36,318 bases of DNA, taken from contig CAKRKX010000013.1 of the NCBI GenBank assembly GCA_934358675.1, positions 1 through 36,318 of the forward strand, written 5' to 3'. Position 1 is the stretch's first letter, and every line of letters begins with the position of its first letter. Shown in pieces: positions 27,792 to 36,220 of this stretch. The stretch comes from an uncultured Agathobacter sp. (GTDB lineage Bacteria; Bacillota; Clostridia; Lachnospirales; Lachnospiraceae). Under the pieces are notes generated by a model, which was given only the letters and a program-made list of their open reading frames with translations, was not told where the DNA came from and searched no databases. Both the position numbers and the translations under genes were made by a program.

Positions 27792-28843
27792 GCCACCTCC
27801 CTTGCCCCCGTCTGCTCACAGACAAACGGATCCTCGACCGATGCACGACGAAAACGCGCCAGCATCTGCTCCGGCAAAGACACATCCCCGAGCTGACCAT
27901 CCTTTACCACCATCACGATCCTGTTATCGCCTTTCTCACGCAGGAAAAGGCATACCTGATCGATATAGCGGTAGATCTCATTTTTCTCGTTCTTGCGCTT
28001 ACGGATCAACACACCGACATCCAGTGCCTGATAAATATCATTCTCGAGTCGATCCGCGTCCACACGGTTCTCCAGCATATTCAGGATGCGATCCGGAATG
28101 TTGCGTACATCGTCCGTGTGCAGCGTTGTCATCCCACACACACCGGTTGACCAGCTCTGTAGCAGATACTTTACTTCCTTTGACCGCGCCTCGGACAGCA
28201 TGATCCACTTCGGATTCAGACGCAGACTTGCCTTGATCGCATCTGCATAATCAAAGATCTCACTCACGCGCATCTCGATGCAGTCTTTTCCCGGATTTGT
28301 GACCGAATATCGGATTTCCATCGTATCTTCGATCGTGATCACACGCTCATTTTCCGGAATATACTGCGAAAAAAATTTGATGCACTCCGTCTTGCCGATT
28401 CCCGGCATCCCGCAGAAGATCAGATTCATTCGGCTGTGCACACAGTTCATGAGAAACGCAAGCATTCTCTCGTCACAGAACTTCTCCCGTATCGCCCGCT
28501 CCTCCGACAGACGAATGATGGGCGGCGTCTTTCGGATGCTGATACTTCTTCCCGATCTTGCAACCGACTCATGCACGATCGTCACACGCAGTTCGCTAGT
28601 CTCCGCCTCCAGTTCCGGATAACGCTTGTTAAACTGCTGGCTGACCACATTGGCAATCCTCTGCGTAAACTGCTCCACAAATGCCGCTGAAAAATGCTCC
28701 TTCACGTACACCGGCGGCACCCGATAACGCTCATTGTAAATGTTTGTCAGCCACACCTCGCGTCCGTTATAATCAATATCCGTAATTTCATCATTTGTTA
28801 TAAACTTCCAAAACGGTCCAAAATATTCTTTTCCAAGTTCCAT
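27782..28843 (-). CDS. tadA: Tad/CpaF-type secretion ATPase
   Basis: A 353-residue type II/IV secretion ATPase of the TadA/CpaF branch. Walker A GMPGIGKT at 145-152, Asp box VITIEDTMEI (about 168-177), Walker B WIMLSEARSKE (213-223) and His box MTTLHTDD (238-245) are intact. The N-terminal domain (1-120) is short compared with the 400-plus residues of typical CpaF. It powers polymerisation, and possibly retraction, of pilins through the platform protein encoded immediately downstream. AAGGAG lies five bases before the ATG and overlaps the stop of the preceding micro-pilin gene, so the stoichiometry of pilin and motor is set within one mRNA. Confidence 0.92.
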   Translation of the reverse strand: MELGKEYFGPFWKFITNDEITDIDYNGREVWLTNIYNERYRVPPVYVKEHFSAAFVEQFTQRIANVVSQQFNKRYPELEAETSELRVTIVHESVARSGRSISIRKTPPIIRLSEERAIREKFCDERMLAFLMNCVHSRMNLIFCGMPGIGKTECIKFFSQYIPENERVITIEDTMEIRYSVTNPGKDCIEMRVSEIFDYADAIKASLRLNPKWIMLSEARSKEVKYLLQSWSTGVCGMTTLHTDDVRNIPDRILNMLENRVDADRLENDIYQALDVGVLIRKRKNEKNEIYRYIDQVCLFLREKGDNRIVMVVKDGQLGDVSLPEQMLARFRRASVEDPFVCEQTGAREVACR

Positions 28844-28852
28844 CGTCTCTCC

Positions 28853-29041
28853 TTAAGGCGTCACGGAGAAACCACCATTGGTACTTGCCTGCTTGATAAA
28901 ATAACTGATCAGATTTGAGAACGCCGAACCGATCGGACCGCTCGCATCCTTTCCAACGACTGCAACAACGACAAGAATAACCGCAAGGATCGCTACAACC
29001 GTAATCAATACACCGCCATACTCCTGAAAAATTTCCTTCAT
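28853..29041 (-). CDS. MKEI-EYG micro-pilin candidate, first gene of the Tad-like operon (62 aa)
   Basis: A 62-residue protein starting MKEIFQEYGGVLITVVAIL, with one TM segment at about 10-30 and a 30-residue soluble tail ending GGFSVTP. As the promoter-proximal gene it is the best candidate for the main pilin. Flp pilins have Glu-Tyr a few residues after a Gly cleavage site and then a hydrophobic helix; here Glu7-Tyr8-Gly9 and the helix are present but there is no leader, as if encoded in nearly mature form. The RBS is modest (AAAGGA about ten bases upstream). Confidence 0.8.
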   Translation of the reverse strand: MKEIFQEYGGVLITVVAILAVILVVVAVVGKDASGPIGSAFSNLISYFIKQASTNGGFSVTP

Positions 29042-29158
29042 ACCTTATTTTCCTTTCTGTTTCCACGCAAAAAAGCGCAAAATAATTGTTTTATGTCGTG
29101 TTTATTCAATTTATAAAATCAATTGGGATTCCTGCGGCAGAATGCCACACGATAAATC

Positions 29159-29187
29159 AAAAAAGGCAGACCTCTTCTGTATCTGCC
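29159..29187 (-). terminator. hairpin plus U-tract upstream of the Tad-like operon (attenuator or tandem terminator)
   Basis: On the minus strand GGCAGA and TCTGCC enclose an 11-base loop and are followed by TTTTTT. It lies about 65 bases after the mcp terminator and about 118 bases before the first pilin ATG. If the promoter at 29213-29240 is real, the hairpin is inside the operon leader and would attenuate it. No c-di-GMP riboswitch consensus was seen here. Confidence 0.65.
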
Positions 29188-29212
29188 ATCTGTTCGAAAA
29201 AAGATAATTTAT

Positions 29213-29240
29213 ATATTACATAAATTTTCCAATTTGTAAA
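29213..29240 (-). promoter_or_regulatory. possible promoter of the Tad-like operon
   Basis: On the minus strand TTTACA (29240-29235), a 16-base spacer and TAATAT (29218-29213). The region is very AT-rich, so chance matches are easy; a promoter nearer the ATG (29042-29158) cannot be excluded. Confidence 0.4.
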
Positions 29241-29252
29241 TACCTTATTTTG

Positions 29253-29282
29253 AAAAAGGTGCTCCTCATTCGAGGAACACCT
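29253..29282 (-). terminator. intrinsic terminator after the chemoreceptor gene
   Basis: On the minus strand AGGTGTTCCTC pairs with GAGGAGCACCT (11 bp, one wobble) around GAAT, followed by TTTTT, about 32 bases after the mcp stop. Confidence 0.88.
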
Positions 29283-29314
29283 TGATAATCCTGTATTTGT
29301 TTCAGAAAAATATT

Positions 29315-30313
29315 TTACTGAACTCTGTCCTGAATCTTGGCGATCAGTTCGTCCGCATAACGATCATTCTTGTCATTATTCTCCTGAATGACTGCCATAT
29401 TGTCAGAAATCATGGTTACGTTGTCAGCAAGATCAACAACACCGTTGCCTGCTTCCTGTGCAGCGTGGCTGATTGCCTCAACGGACTTGTTGGAATCCTC
29501 AACCTGTGCAAGCAGACCTGCGGATACCTGTGCGAAATCCTGCATCTTGTCGAACATGATCTTGGAATCTCCCTGATACTTACGTCCGACTTCAACCAAT
29601 TCTGTATAACTTCCGATGGTACGTTCCTTCATGAAAGTAACCACATTGTTTGCCTCATTGGCAAGATCACTGACCGCGGTAATAACCGTGTTGGAAATCT
29701 CCTTGATCTGGCTGGCGGTAGCACTTGAGCTTGCTGCAAGCTTTGTGATCTCATCGGCAACGACAGCGAATCCTCTTCCTGCCTCACCGGCACGGGCCGC
29801 CTCGATCGATGCGTTGAGTGCAAGTAAGTTTGTCTGATCTGCAATCTCAAGAATATCAGCGGTAAGAGCCATAATCTTCTCAGCTTCCTTGGACTGCTCG
29901 ATCTTCTCAAGAAGAACGCGCTCAACCTCATCCACACGAGCCTCAACTTCACTCTTCTCAGCCTCAGACTTCTTCATGATATCGTATGCACTGTTGTTAC
30001 TGTTCTGTGCGTAATCGGCACCTTCCTGAGCCTCTTCGTTCATAGACTTAAAGGAATTCTCCATGTCATTCATAACATTGGATACTTCCGTAATATTTGA
30101 TGTAATTTCCTGAATTGTAGCCGAAAACTGCTGCATTCCGGATGAAATTGCCACCGAACTGTCGGTTGCGGAATGTAACTTCTCGCTTACCTGATCAATC
30201 GATTCTGCAAGATTCTGGGCATTCTGCATGACTACTGCAAGAAGTTCCTGAATCTCCTGTTGTTCTTTTTTTGCTGCTTCCTCAGCCTTTGCATTCTTAC
30301 CAAAGAGCCCCAT
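29315..30313 (-). CDS. soluble methyl-accepting chemotaxis protein
   Basis: A 332-residue chemoreceptor made almost entirely of coiled coil. The conserved signalling tip is intact ([20 protein letters not shown] then [15 protein letters not shown], about 158-192), so it should dock CheA/CheW. There is no TM segment, periplasmic domain, HAMP or recognisable sensory domain; the N-terminus [16 protein letters not shown] goes straight into the coil. Such short cytoplasmic receptors either sense through an unknown N-terminal contact or join arrays of other receptors. GGAGG lies six bases before the ATG. It is monocistronic, with its own promoter and terminator, and lies upstream of the pilus operon. 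Confidence 0.93.
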   Translation of the reverse strand: MGLFGKNAKAEEAAKKEQQEIQELLAVVMQNAQNLAESIDQVSEKLHSATDSSVAISSGMQQFSATIQEITSNITEVSNVMNDMENSFKSMNEEAQEGADYAQNSNNSAYDIMKKSEAEKSEVEARVDEVERVLLEKIEQSKEAEKIMALTADILEIADQTNLLALNASIEAARAGEAGRGFAVVADEITKLAASSSATASQIKEISNTVITAVSDLANEANNVVTFMKERTIGSYTELVEVGRKYQGDSKIMFDKMQDFAQVSAGLLAQVEDSNKSVEAISHAAQEAGNGVVDLADNVTMISDNMAVIQENNDKNDRYADELIAKIQDRVQ

Positions 30314-30380
30314 ATCGTACCTCCTATAATTTCACGCTCGTATCATACGATTGTGCATCACGCACACTCTCAATAGTTAA

Positions 30381-30409
30381 ATTATAACAAATACACTACG
30401 GCTCGTAAA
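30381..30409 (-). promoter_or_regulatory. predicted promoter of the chemoreceptor gene
   Basis: On the minus strand TTTACG (30409-30404), a 17-base spacer and a perfect TATAAT (30386-30381). It abuts the upstream terminator. It is SigA-like, not the SigD form often seen for chemotaxis genes. Confidence 0.65.
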
Positions 30410-30440
30410 GAAAAAATTGCCAAGAATTCACAATTTTTTC
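30410..30440 (-). terminator. terminator after the aspartate-type aminotransferase gene
   Basis: GAAAAAATTG and CAATTTTTTC form a perfect 10-bp stem with an 11-base loop; on the minus strand the T-run is built into the 3' arm. It begins at the last base of the stop codon and ends directly against the mcp -35. Confidence 0.75.
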
Positions 30441-31723
30441 TACTTTTCGAGTAATTTATCAACGCTGACCAGACGGACTACTGTCACAAAAACCTTTGCA
30501 GCTTCGCCAAGATCTTCCAATGAAGGATACGTCGGAGCGATACGGATGATCGAATCCTTCGGATCATTCTTATACGGATACGGAGAGCCTGCACCGGTAA
30601 GCACAACACCGGCCTCTTTACATTTTGCAACAATCTGCTTTGCACAACCATCTAAAGCTTCAAATCCGATAAAGTATCCACCCAGCGGAGAAACCCAGCT
30701 TCCGATTCCGCGCGGTGTGATCTCCTCGTTTAACAGGTTCTCAACCAGCTCGAATTTCGGGCGGATGATGGCAGCCTGCTTCATCATATGCGCACGGATT
30801 CCGTCAATATCCTTGAAAAATACAACATGACGCAGCTGATTGATCTTGTCATGGCCGATCGTCTGGATGGTCAGACGCTTCTTGATATCCGCAATATTTG
30901 CCTCGGATGCAGAGATTGCTGCAATACCGGCACCCGGAAAACTTACCTTGCTCGTAGAACAGAACTGGAATACAATATCAGGATTGCCTGCTTTTTCACA
31001 CTCGTCAAGAATGTTTAAGATCTCAGCCTGACGATCTTCGTACAGATGATGTACCACATATGCATTGTCCCAGAAGATTCTGAAATCGGCTGCTGCCGGC
31101 TTTAAGTTTGCGAAGCGGCGTACCGTCTCATCGGAGTAAACAACGCCCTGTGGGTTTGAATACTTCGGAACGCACCAGATTCCCTTGACTGCCTCATCGT
31201 TGTTGACGTATTTTTCAACCAGATCCATATCCGGACCGTCCTCGGTCATCGGAATATTGATCATCTCGATACCGAAATCTTCTGTGATTGCAAAGTGACG
31301 GTCATATCCAGGAACAGGACATAAGAATTTCACTTTGTCAAGCTTGCTCCAAGGCGTATTGCCACAGATTCCGAAGATTTCTGCGCGGGCAACCTGATCA
31401 TACATGATATTCAGGCTGGAGTTACCATATACGATCACGTTCTCCGGCTTTGCTCCAATCATGTCACCGATCAGTTTCTTTGCTTCCGGAATTCCGTCAA
31501 GACCACCGTAGTTGCGCAGATCGGTTCCGTTCTCGCTCTTGATAACACTGGATGAATCAATTGCATCCAAAAGTCCCATGGACAGATCAAGCTGCTCTGT
31601 GGATGGCTTTCCTCTGGACATATCCAGCGAAAGTCCCAAATCCTTGATCTTGGCATACTCTGCCTCTAACTGTGCCTTTTCCTGTAATAATTCTTCCTTT
31701 GTCATCTCCTGATATGATTTCAT
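30440..31723 (-). CDS. aspartate aminotransferase family protein (PF12897 type)
   Basis: A 427-residue PLP aminotransferase of the less common Asp-aminotransferase/MocR-like family (relatives include corynebacterial AspT), distinct from the DapL and PatB types also in this window. Visible: LSLDMSRGKPSTEQLDLS at the N-terminus, NYGGLDGIPEAKKL, VYGNSSLNIMYD, CPVPGYDRHF, VPKYSNPQG, WDNAYVVHHL and the Schiff-base K259 in CSTSKVSFPGAG. The likely reaction is aspartate/2-oxoglutarate transamination. The reading frame extends 11 codons upstream, but AAGGAGG stands seven bases before the ATG at 31723. It follows rarA by 65 bases with no clear terminator between, so read-through is possible. Confidence 0.9.
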   Translation of the reverse strand: MKSYQEMTKEELLQEKAQLEAEYAKIKDLGLSLDMSRGKPSTEQLDLSMGLLDAIDSSSVIKSENGTDLRNYGGLDGIPEAKKLIGDMIGAKPENVIVYGNSSLNIMYDQVARAEIFGICGNTPWSKLDKVKFLCPVPGYDRHFAITEDFGIEMINIPMTEDGPDMDLVEKYVNNDEAVKGIWCVPKYSNPQGVVYSDETVRRFANLKPAAADFRIFWDNAYVVHHLYEDRQAEILNILDECEKAGNPDIVFQFCSTSKVSFPGAGIAAISASEANIADIKKRLTIQTIGHDKINQLRHVVFFKDIDGIRAHMMKQAAIIRPKFELVENLLNEEITPRGIGSWVSPLGGYFIGFEALDGCAKQIVAKCKEAGVVLTGAGSPYPYKNDPKDSIIRIAPTYPSLEDLGEAAKVFVTVVRLVSVDKLLEK

Positions 31724-31788
31724 GGTTGCTCCTCCTTCGATTCCACTTCTATTCATGCATTTTTGTTTTCTGCTTTCGTCCGAAACGC

Positions 31789-33117
31789 TTACTCGTCCGG
31801 ATCTTCATGTATCTTCCTGTAATATTCCCGAATCGTCGCTTCGTATCCATTTTCCGACGGCTCATAAAAGACCTCATCGGTCAGACCGTCCGGCAGATAC
31901 TGCTGCTTTACATAATGATTTTTATAATTATGTGCGTATTTGTAACCAAGTCCGTGCCCCAGCTTCTCTGCGGATTTATAATGCGCATCCTGCAGGTGTG
32001 TCGGTACCGGCGGCGTCTTTGTCCGCCCGACCACATTCATCGCCTTGCTGATCGCATTTACCGCAGCATTACTCTTCGGCGCGCTCGCCATATAGGTGAC
32101 CGCCTGCGCCAGAATAATCTGCGCCTCCGGCATTCCGATCCGCTCTACCGCCTGCGCCGCAGAGACCGCCACGCTCAAAGCCATCGGATCCGCGTTGCCG
32201 ATATCCTCCGATGCGAGGATCATGATCCGCCTTGCGATAAATTTCACATCTTCACCCGCATAGAGCATTCGCGCCAGATAGTAGACTGCCGCATCCGGAT
32301 CCGATCCTCTCATACTTTTAATAAATGCGGAAACCGTATCGTAGTGATTATCTCCGCTTTTGTCATAAGAGATCACACGCTTCTGGATGCATTCACTCGC
32401 AACATCGATCGTAATATGAATGACGCCGTCCTCACTCCGGTCCGTCGTCAGTACCCCGAGTTCCAGTGCGGTCAATGCCGCGCGGGCATCCCCGTTGCTG
32501 ACATCCGCCAGAAACTCAAGCGCATCCTCATCGATATCCGCATTGTAGGCACCCATGCCTTTCTCCTTATCGCTGATTGCGCGGACAAGAAGCGTTCGGA
32601 TATCTTCTTTTGATAATTTCTTTAGTTCAAAGATCACAGATCGCGAGAGCAAAGCCCCGTTTACCTCGAAATACGGATTCTCGGTCGTCGCACCGATCAG
32701 GATGATCGTTCCGTCCTCCACAAACGGAAGCAGATAATCCTGCTGTCCCTTGTTGAAACGGTGGATCTCATCGATAAAAAGGATCGTCTTTTTACCGTAC
32801 ATTCCCTGATTGTTCTTTGCCGCCGTAATGACTTCTTCCATATCTTTCTTGCCGGCGGATGTCGCATTGATCTGCATAAATTCCGCACTCGTCGTATGCG
32901 CGATCACCTTGGCAAGTGTCGTCTTGCCGGTTCCCGGCGGTCCGTAAAAGATGATGGAACTTAACTTATCGGCTTTAATCGCACGATACAGCAGCTTGTC
33001 CTTGCCGACAATGTGCTGCTGTCCGACAACCTCATCGAGCGTCGTCGGTCGAAGCCTTGATGCAAGCGGTGCTTCCGACTCCATATTCTGTGATCTCATA
33101 TACTCAAATAAATCCAT
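31789..33117 (-). CDS. rarA: replication-associated recombination protein RarA (MgsA)
   Basis: An AAA+ ATPase related to clamp loaders and eukaryotic WRNIP1, acting at stalled replication forks. The 442 residues hold LASRLRPTTLDEVVGQQH, Walker A GPPGTGKT (59-66), Walker B FIDEIHRFNKGQQD, sensor 1 GATTENPYFEVN, and the C-terminal tetramerisation and MgsA_C region (SAFIKSMRGSDPDAAVYYLA, VGRTKTPPVPTHLQDAHYK, GYKYAHNY). The ATG at 33117 (MDLFEYM) is preferred over an in-frame GTG four codons upstream because GGGGATT precedes it, though the RBS is weak either way. Confidence 0.93.
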   Translation of the reverse strand: MDLFEYMRSQNMESEAPLASRLRPTTLDEVVGQQHIVGKDKLLYRAIKADKLSSIIFYGPPGTGKTTLAKVIAHTTSAEFMQINATSAGKKDMEEVITAAKNNQGMYGKKTILFIDEIHRFNKGQQDYLLPFVEDGTIILIGATTENPYFEVNGALLSRSVIFELKKLSKEDIRTLLVRAISDKEKGMGAYNADIDEDALEFLADVSNGDARAALTALELGVLTTDRSEDGVIHITIDVASECIQKRVISYDKSGDNHYDTVSAFIKSMRGSDPDAAVYYLARMLYAGEDVKFIARRIMILASEDIGNADPMALSVAVSAAQAVERIGMPEAQIILAQAVTYMASAPKSNAAVNAISKAMNVVGRTKTPPVPTHLQDAHYKSAEKLGHGLGYKYAHNYKNHYVKQQYLPDGLTDEVFYEPSENGYEATIREYYRKIHEDPDE

Positions 33118-33237
33118 TCCAATCCCCACTTTTTTCAGCCTCTCGCAAAGCCGAAAATGAATAATTTATTTTTTCATCTTGCATTTTATGGTCATATTTA
33201 ATTGATATGCCCGAAAACGCTTTTCTATATGACAGAA

Positions 33238-33293
33238 AAAGTGTCGAAAAATTCATTTCATCTCTACTAGAATACATGAATCTTCGACACTTT
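33238..33293 (-). terminator. long hairpin after clpB, probable terminator
   Basis: AAAGTGTCGAA with ATTCAT pairs with ATGAAT and TTCGACACTTT (about 17 bp with a small internal bulge), followed on the minus strand by TTTTT overlap and CTG, about 84 bases after the clpB stop. A second imperfect hairpin lies just upstream of it, about 33324-33356 (TATGACGGAAA with TTTCGGTCATA, one mismatch). The rest of the 33118-33376 gap is AT-rich with no convincing promoter. Confidence 0.6.
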
Positions 33294-33376
33294 ACAATAC
33301 AAAAGTTTTTTTTCTACATTATGACCGAAAAGCATACACTTGTTTCCGTCATACTGTCACAAATTTCCAATTGCAA

Positions 33377-35965
33377 TTACGCTTTTTTCACGTGTGCCTC
33401 AAGCTTGCCGTCTGCCACGCCGATCTCAATCGTATCGCCCGCTGCGACCTCATCCGCGAGAATGAGTTTTGCAGACAATGTTTCCACATGCTTTTGCAGG
33501 AAACGCTTCAGCGGTCTTGCACCGTAGATCGGGTCATAGCCATGTTCAATGATAAAGCTTTCTGCTTCCGGCGTTAAAGCGACACTGATCTCACGATCCT
33601 CGAGACGCTTATTGAGATCGCTCATCATCAGCTTGATGATGTTGCCAATGTTGTCCTTGGTCAGTGGCTTGAACATGATGATCTCATCGAGTCGGTTCAA
33701 AAACTCCGGACGGAAATGTCCCTGCAGTTCTTCCATGACAGCAGTCTCGCACTCCGGCTGAATGTGTCCGTTCTCGTCGATGCCCTCAAGAAGCTGTGCA
33801 GATCCAAGGTTCGAAGTCATAATAATGATCGTATTCTTAAAATCCACCGTTCTTCCCTGCGAATCGGTGATACGTCCGTCGTCCAGTACTTGAAGCAGTA
33901 CGTTAAAGACATCCGGATGTGCCTTTTCCACCTCATCGAATAAAACAACGGAATACGGCTTTCTGCGGACTGCCTCGGTCAACTGACCGCCTTCATCGTA
34001 TCCGACATATCCAGGAGGCGCTCCGATCAGACGGGACACGGAGTATTTCTCCATATACTCACTCATATCGAGACGCACCATATTGGATTCATCGTCAAAG
34101 AGACTTGCGGCGAGCGCCTTGGCAAGTTCGGTCTTGCCGACACCGGTCGGTCCGAGGAACAGGAATGAACCGATCGGCTTGGTCGGATCCTTAATGCCCG
34201 CCTTGGAACGGATGATTGCCTCCGTCACTTTCGTCACACCGTCATCCTGACCGATCACTCTCTTATGAAGCTCCTCATCCAGATGAAGCGTTTTGTTACG
34301 CTCGCTCTCGCTTAACTTTGCAACCGGAATGCCGGTCCAGCGGGAGATGATCTTCGCGATCTCCTCATCAGTAACATTCTCATGCACCAGTGAGAGATCG
34401 CGGTCTTTTAATTTTTCTTCCTCGATTTCAAGTTCTCGCTGCAAATCCAATAACGTACCAAATTTTAATTCACTTGCCTTATTATAATCGCACTCTCTTT
34501 CCGCGACTTCCAATTCCTTCTTTTTACTTTCAATCTGTTCGCGCAGCTTACTGACTTTTTCAACCGCAGTTTTTTCGCCATCCCACTGCGCTTTTCTTGT
34601 GTTAAACTCATCACGCAGTTCCGCAAGTTCTTTCTGCAGGTCTGCGAGACGTTCCTGACTCAGACGATCAGTTTCCTTCTTTAAAGCCGTCTCCTCGATC
34701 TGCATCTGCATAATCTTCCGGTTCATTTCGTCGAGTTCCGCCGGCATAGAATCCAGTTCTGTCTTGATCAGCGCACATGCCTCATCGACAAGGTCGATCG
34801 CTTTGTCCGGCAGGAAACGGTCCGAAATATAACGGTTCGAAAGTACCGCCGCCGTAACCAGTGCGGAATCGGTGATCTTAACGCCGTGGAAGACCTCGTA
34901 GCGATCCTTCAGACCACGAAGAATGGAAATGGTATCCTCAACGGTCGGCTCATCGACCATAACCGGTTGGAATCTTCGCTCCAGAGCCGCATCCTTCTCA
35001 ATGTACTCACGATACTCGTTTAAGGTTGTTGCACCGACACAGTGCAGTTCACCTCTTGCCAGCATAGGCTTCAGCAGCTGTCCTGCATCCATCGCACCGT
35101 CCGTCTTACCGGCGCCGACGATCGTATGCAGCTCATCGATAAAGAGAATGATCTGTCCGTCTGAATTCTTGACATCGTCAAGCACCGCTTTCAGACGCTC
35201 TTCAAACTCACCACGATACTTTGCACCTGCAACCAGTGCTCCCATATCCAGTGCAAAAAGCTTCTTGTCTTTAAGACCCTCCGGGACATCCCCTTTGACG
35301 ATACGCTGTGCAAGTCCCTCGACCACGGCGGTCTTACCGACACCAGGCTCACCGATCAGCACCGGATTGTTCTTCGTTTTACGGGAGAGGATTCGAACCA
35401 CATTACGGATCTCCTCGTCTCGTCCGATGACCGGATCAAGCTTCTGCTGTCTTGCACGCTCAACCATATCATACCCATATTTCTCAAGTGTATCATAAGT
35501 AGCTTCCGGATTATCGGATGTCACTCTCTGATTGCCTCGAACGGTCGACAAAGCCTGTAAGAAACGATCTCTTGTCAGACCGTACTCCTTGATCAGTTCC
35601 TTCATTGCCTTATTCGGATATTTCAAAAGGCATAAGAACAGATGCTCAACCGAGACATATTCGTCTCCCATATGCTTAGCCTCGTCCTCCGCATGAATCA
35701 GAACATTGTTCAAATCCTTGCCTACTCTGAGTTCTCCGCCGGACACCTTCACTCTGGCCGCCAGCTTACTCTTCGCATTCTCCGTAAAATGCGTAAGGTC
35801 AATTTCCATCTTTTCGATCAGTTTCGGGATCAATCCGTCTTCCTGCTGTAGCAATGCAACAAGCAGATGCTCCTGCTCCAGTTCCTGATTACCGTAATCG
35901 TAGGCAAGCTTTTCACAATCGTTGATTGCCTCGACAGACTTCTGTGTAAATTTCTGAATGTTCAT
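33377..35965 (-). CDS. clpB: ATP-dependent disaggregase ClpB
   Basis: The Hsp104-type chaperone that extracts proteins from aggregates with DnaK. The 862 residues show the Clp N-domain repeats (about 1-145), AAA1 with Walker A GEPGVGKT and [12 protein letters not shown], the long coiled-coil middle domain (about 410-525, Glu/Lys/Arg-rich, [20 protein letters not shown]) which separates ClpB from ClpC, then AAA2 with [28 protein letters not shown] and LFDEVEKAH. The C-terminus lacks a ClpP-binding IGF loop that I can see. The ATG at 35965 has AAGGAGG seven bases upstream; the nine-codon-longer frame is not used. Transcription starts at a promoter covered by a CIRCE site, so HrcA represses it and heat shock induces it. 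Confidence 0.97.
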   Translation of the reverse strand: MNIQKFTQKSVEAINDCEKLAYDYGNQELEQEHLLVALLQQEDGLIPKLIEKMEIDLTHFTENAKSKLAARVKVSGGELRVGKDLNNVLIHAEDEAKHMGDEYVSVEHLFLCLLKYPNKAMKELIKEYGLTRDRFLQALSTVRGNQRVTSDNPEATYDTLEKYGYDMVERARQQKLDPVIGRDEEIRNVVRILSRKTKNNPVLIGEPGVGKTAVVEGLAQRIVKGDVPEGLKDKKLFALDMGALVAGAKYRGEFEERLKAVLDDVKNSDGQIILFIDELHTIVGAGKTDGAMDAGQLLKPMLARGELHCVGATTLNEYREYIEKDAALERRFQPVMVDEPTVEDTISILRGLKDRYEVFHGVKITDSALVTAAVLSNRYISDRFLPDKAIDLVDEACALIKTELDSMPAELDEMNRKIMQMQIEETALKKETDRLSQERLADLQKELAELRDEFNTRKAQWDGEKTAVEKVSKLREQIESKKKELEVAERECDYNKASELKFGTLLDLQRELEIEEEKLKDRDLSLVHENVTDEEIAKIISRWTGIPVAKLSESERNKTLHLDEELHKRVIGQDDGVTKVTEAIIRSKAGIKDPTKPIGSFLFLGPTGVGKTELAKALAASLFDDESNMVRLDMSEYMEKYSVSRLIGAPPGYVGYDEGGQLTEAVRRKPYSVVLFDEVEKAHPDVFNVLLQVLDDGRITDSQGRTVDFKNTIIIMTSNLGSAQLLEGIDENGHIQPECETAVMEELQGHFRPEFLNRLDEIIMFKPLTKDNIGNIIKLMMSDLNKRLEDREISVALTPEAESFIIEHGYDPIYGARPLKRFLQKHVETLSAKLILADEVAAGDTIEIGVADGKLEAHVKKA

Positions 35966-36058
35966 AGCACGCCCTCCTTTTATAACAGTCAATACTTCCT
36001 GAAATTCTCTTTGTTATCCTTTACGAATTCCTATGAAGCATTCACATTATGAATCATC

Positions 36059-36082
36059 CGCGATCTTTTTATCGATCACGGA
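36059..36082 (-). other. hairpin in the clpB 5' leader
   Basis: On the minus strand CCGTGATC and GATCGCGG form an 8-bp stem (one wobble) with an A-rich 8-base loop, about 20 bases after the expected transcription start. The leader to the ATG is about 135 bases, longer than usual. It could stabilise the message or hold an RNA thermosensor-like fold; neither is shown. Confidence 0.4.
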
Positions 36083-36106
36083 ATACGTTTTCTTGTTTAC
36101 GAGATT

Positions 36107-36135
36107 GTTATAGCACGCAAATTAGCACTCGTCAA
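36107..36135 (-). promoter_or_regulatory. SigA promoter of clpB
   Basis: On the minus strand TTGACG (36135-36130), a 17-base spacer and TATAAC (36112-36107). The -35 lies inside the CIRCE operator, as expected for steric repression. Confidence 0.82.
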
Positions 36136-36148
36136 GTAAGAGTGCTAA
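36122..36148. promoter_or_regulatory. CIRCE operator (HrcA binding site), perfect consensus
   Basis: TTAGCACTC, nine bases, then GAGTGCTAA: all 18 conserved positions match the CIRCE consensus. It overlaps the clpB -35. Confidence 0.97.
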
Positions 36149-36177
36149 CAAAAAATATTAAAATTCTCTAAATTCGG

Positions 36178-36220
36178 GGTTGTCGACTTAGATTTTTCGT
36201 ATTCTAAGGCGGACGACACC
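36178..36220. other. imperfect hairpin near the window edge
   Basis: TGTCG and CTTAGA (36181-36192) pair with TCTAAG and CGACA (36203-36218), with a 10-base loop and an internal bulge. No U-tract follows on either strand. The remaining sequence to the window end (36149-36318) is AT-rich, with no gene I can support. Confidence 0.35.

Noticed and set aside
29042..29250. A c-di-GMP riboswitch before the pilus operon, as is common for surface-structure genes in Clostridia.
   Set aside because: Neither the GEMM-I core nor the class II fold could be found by reading the leader.
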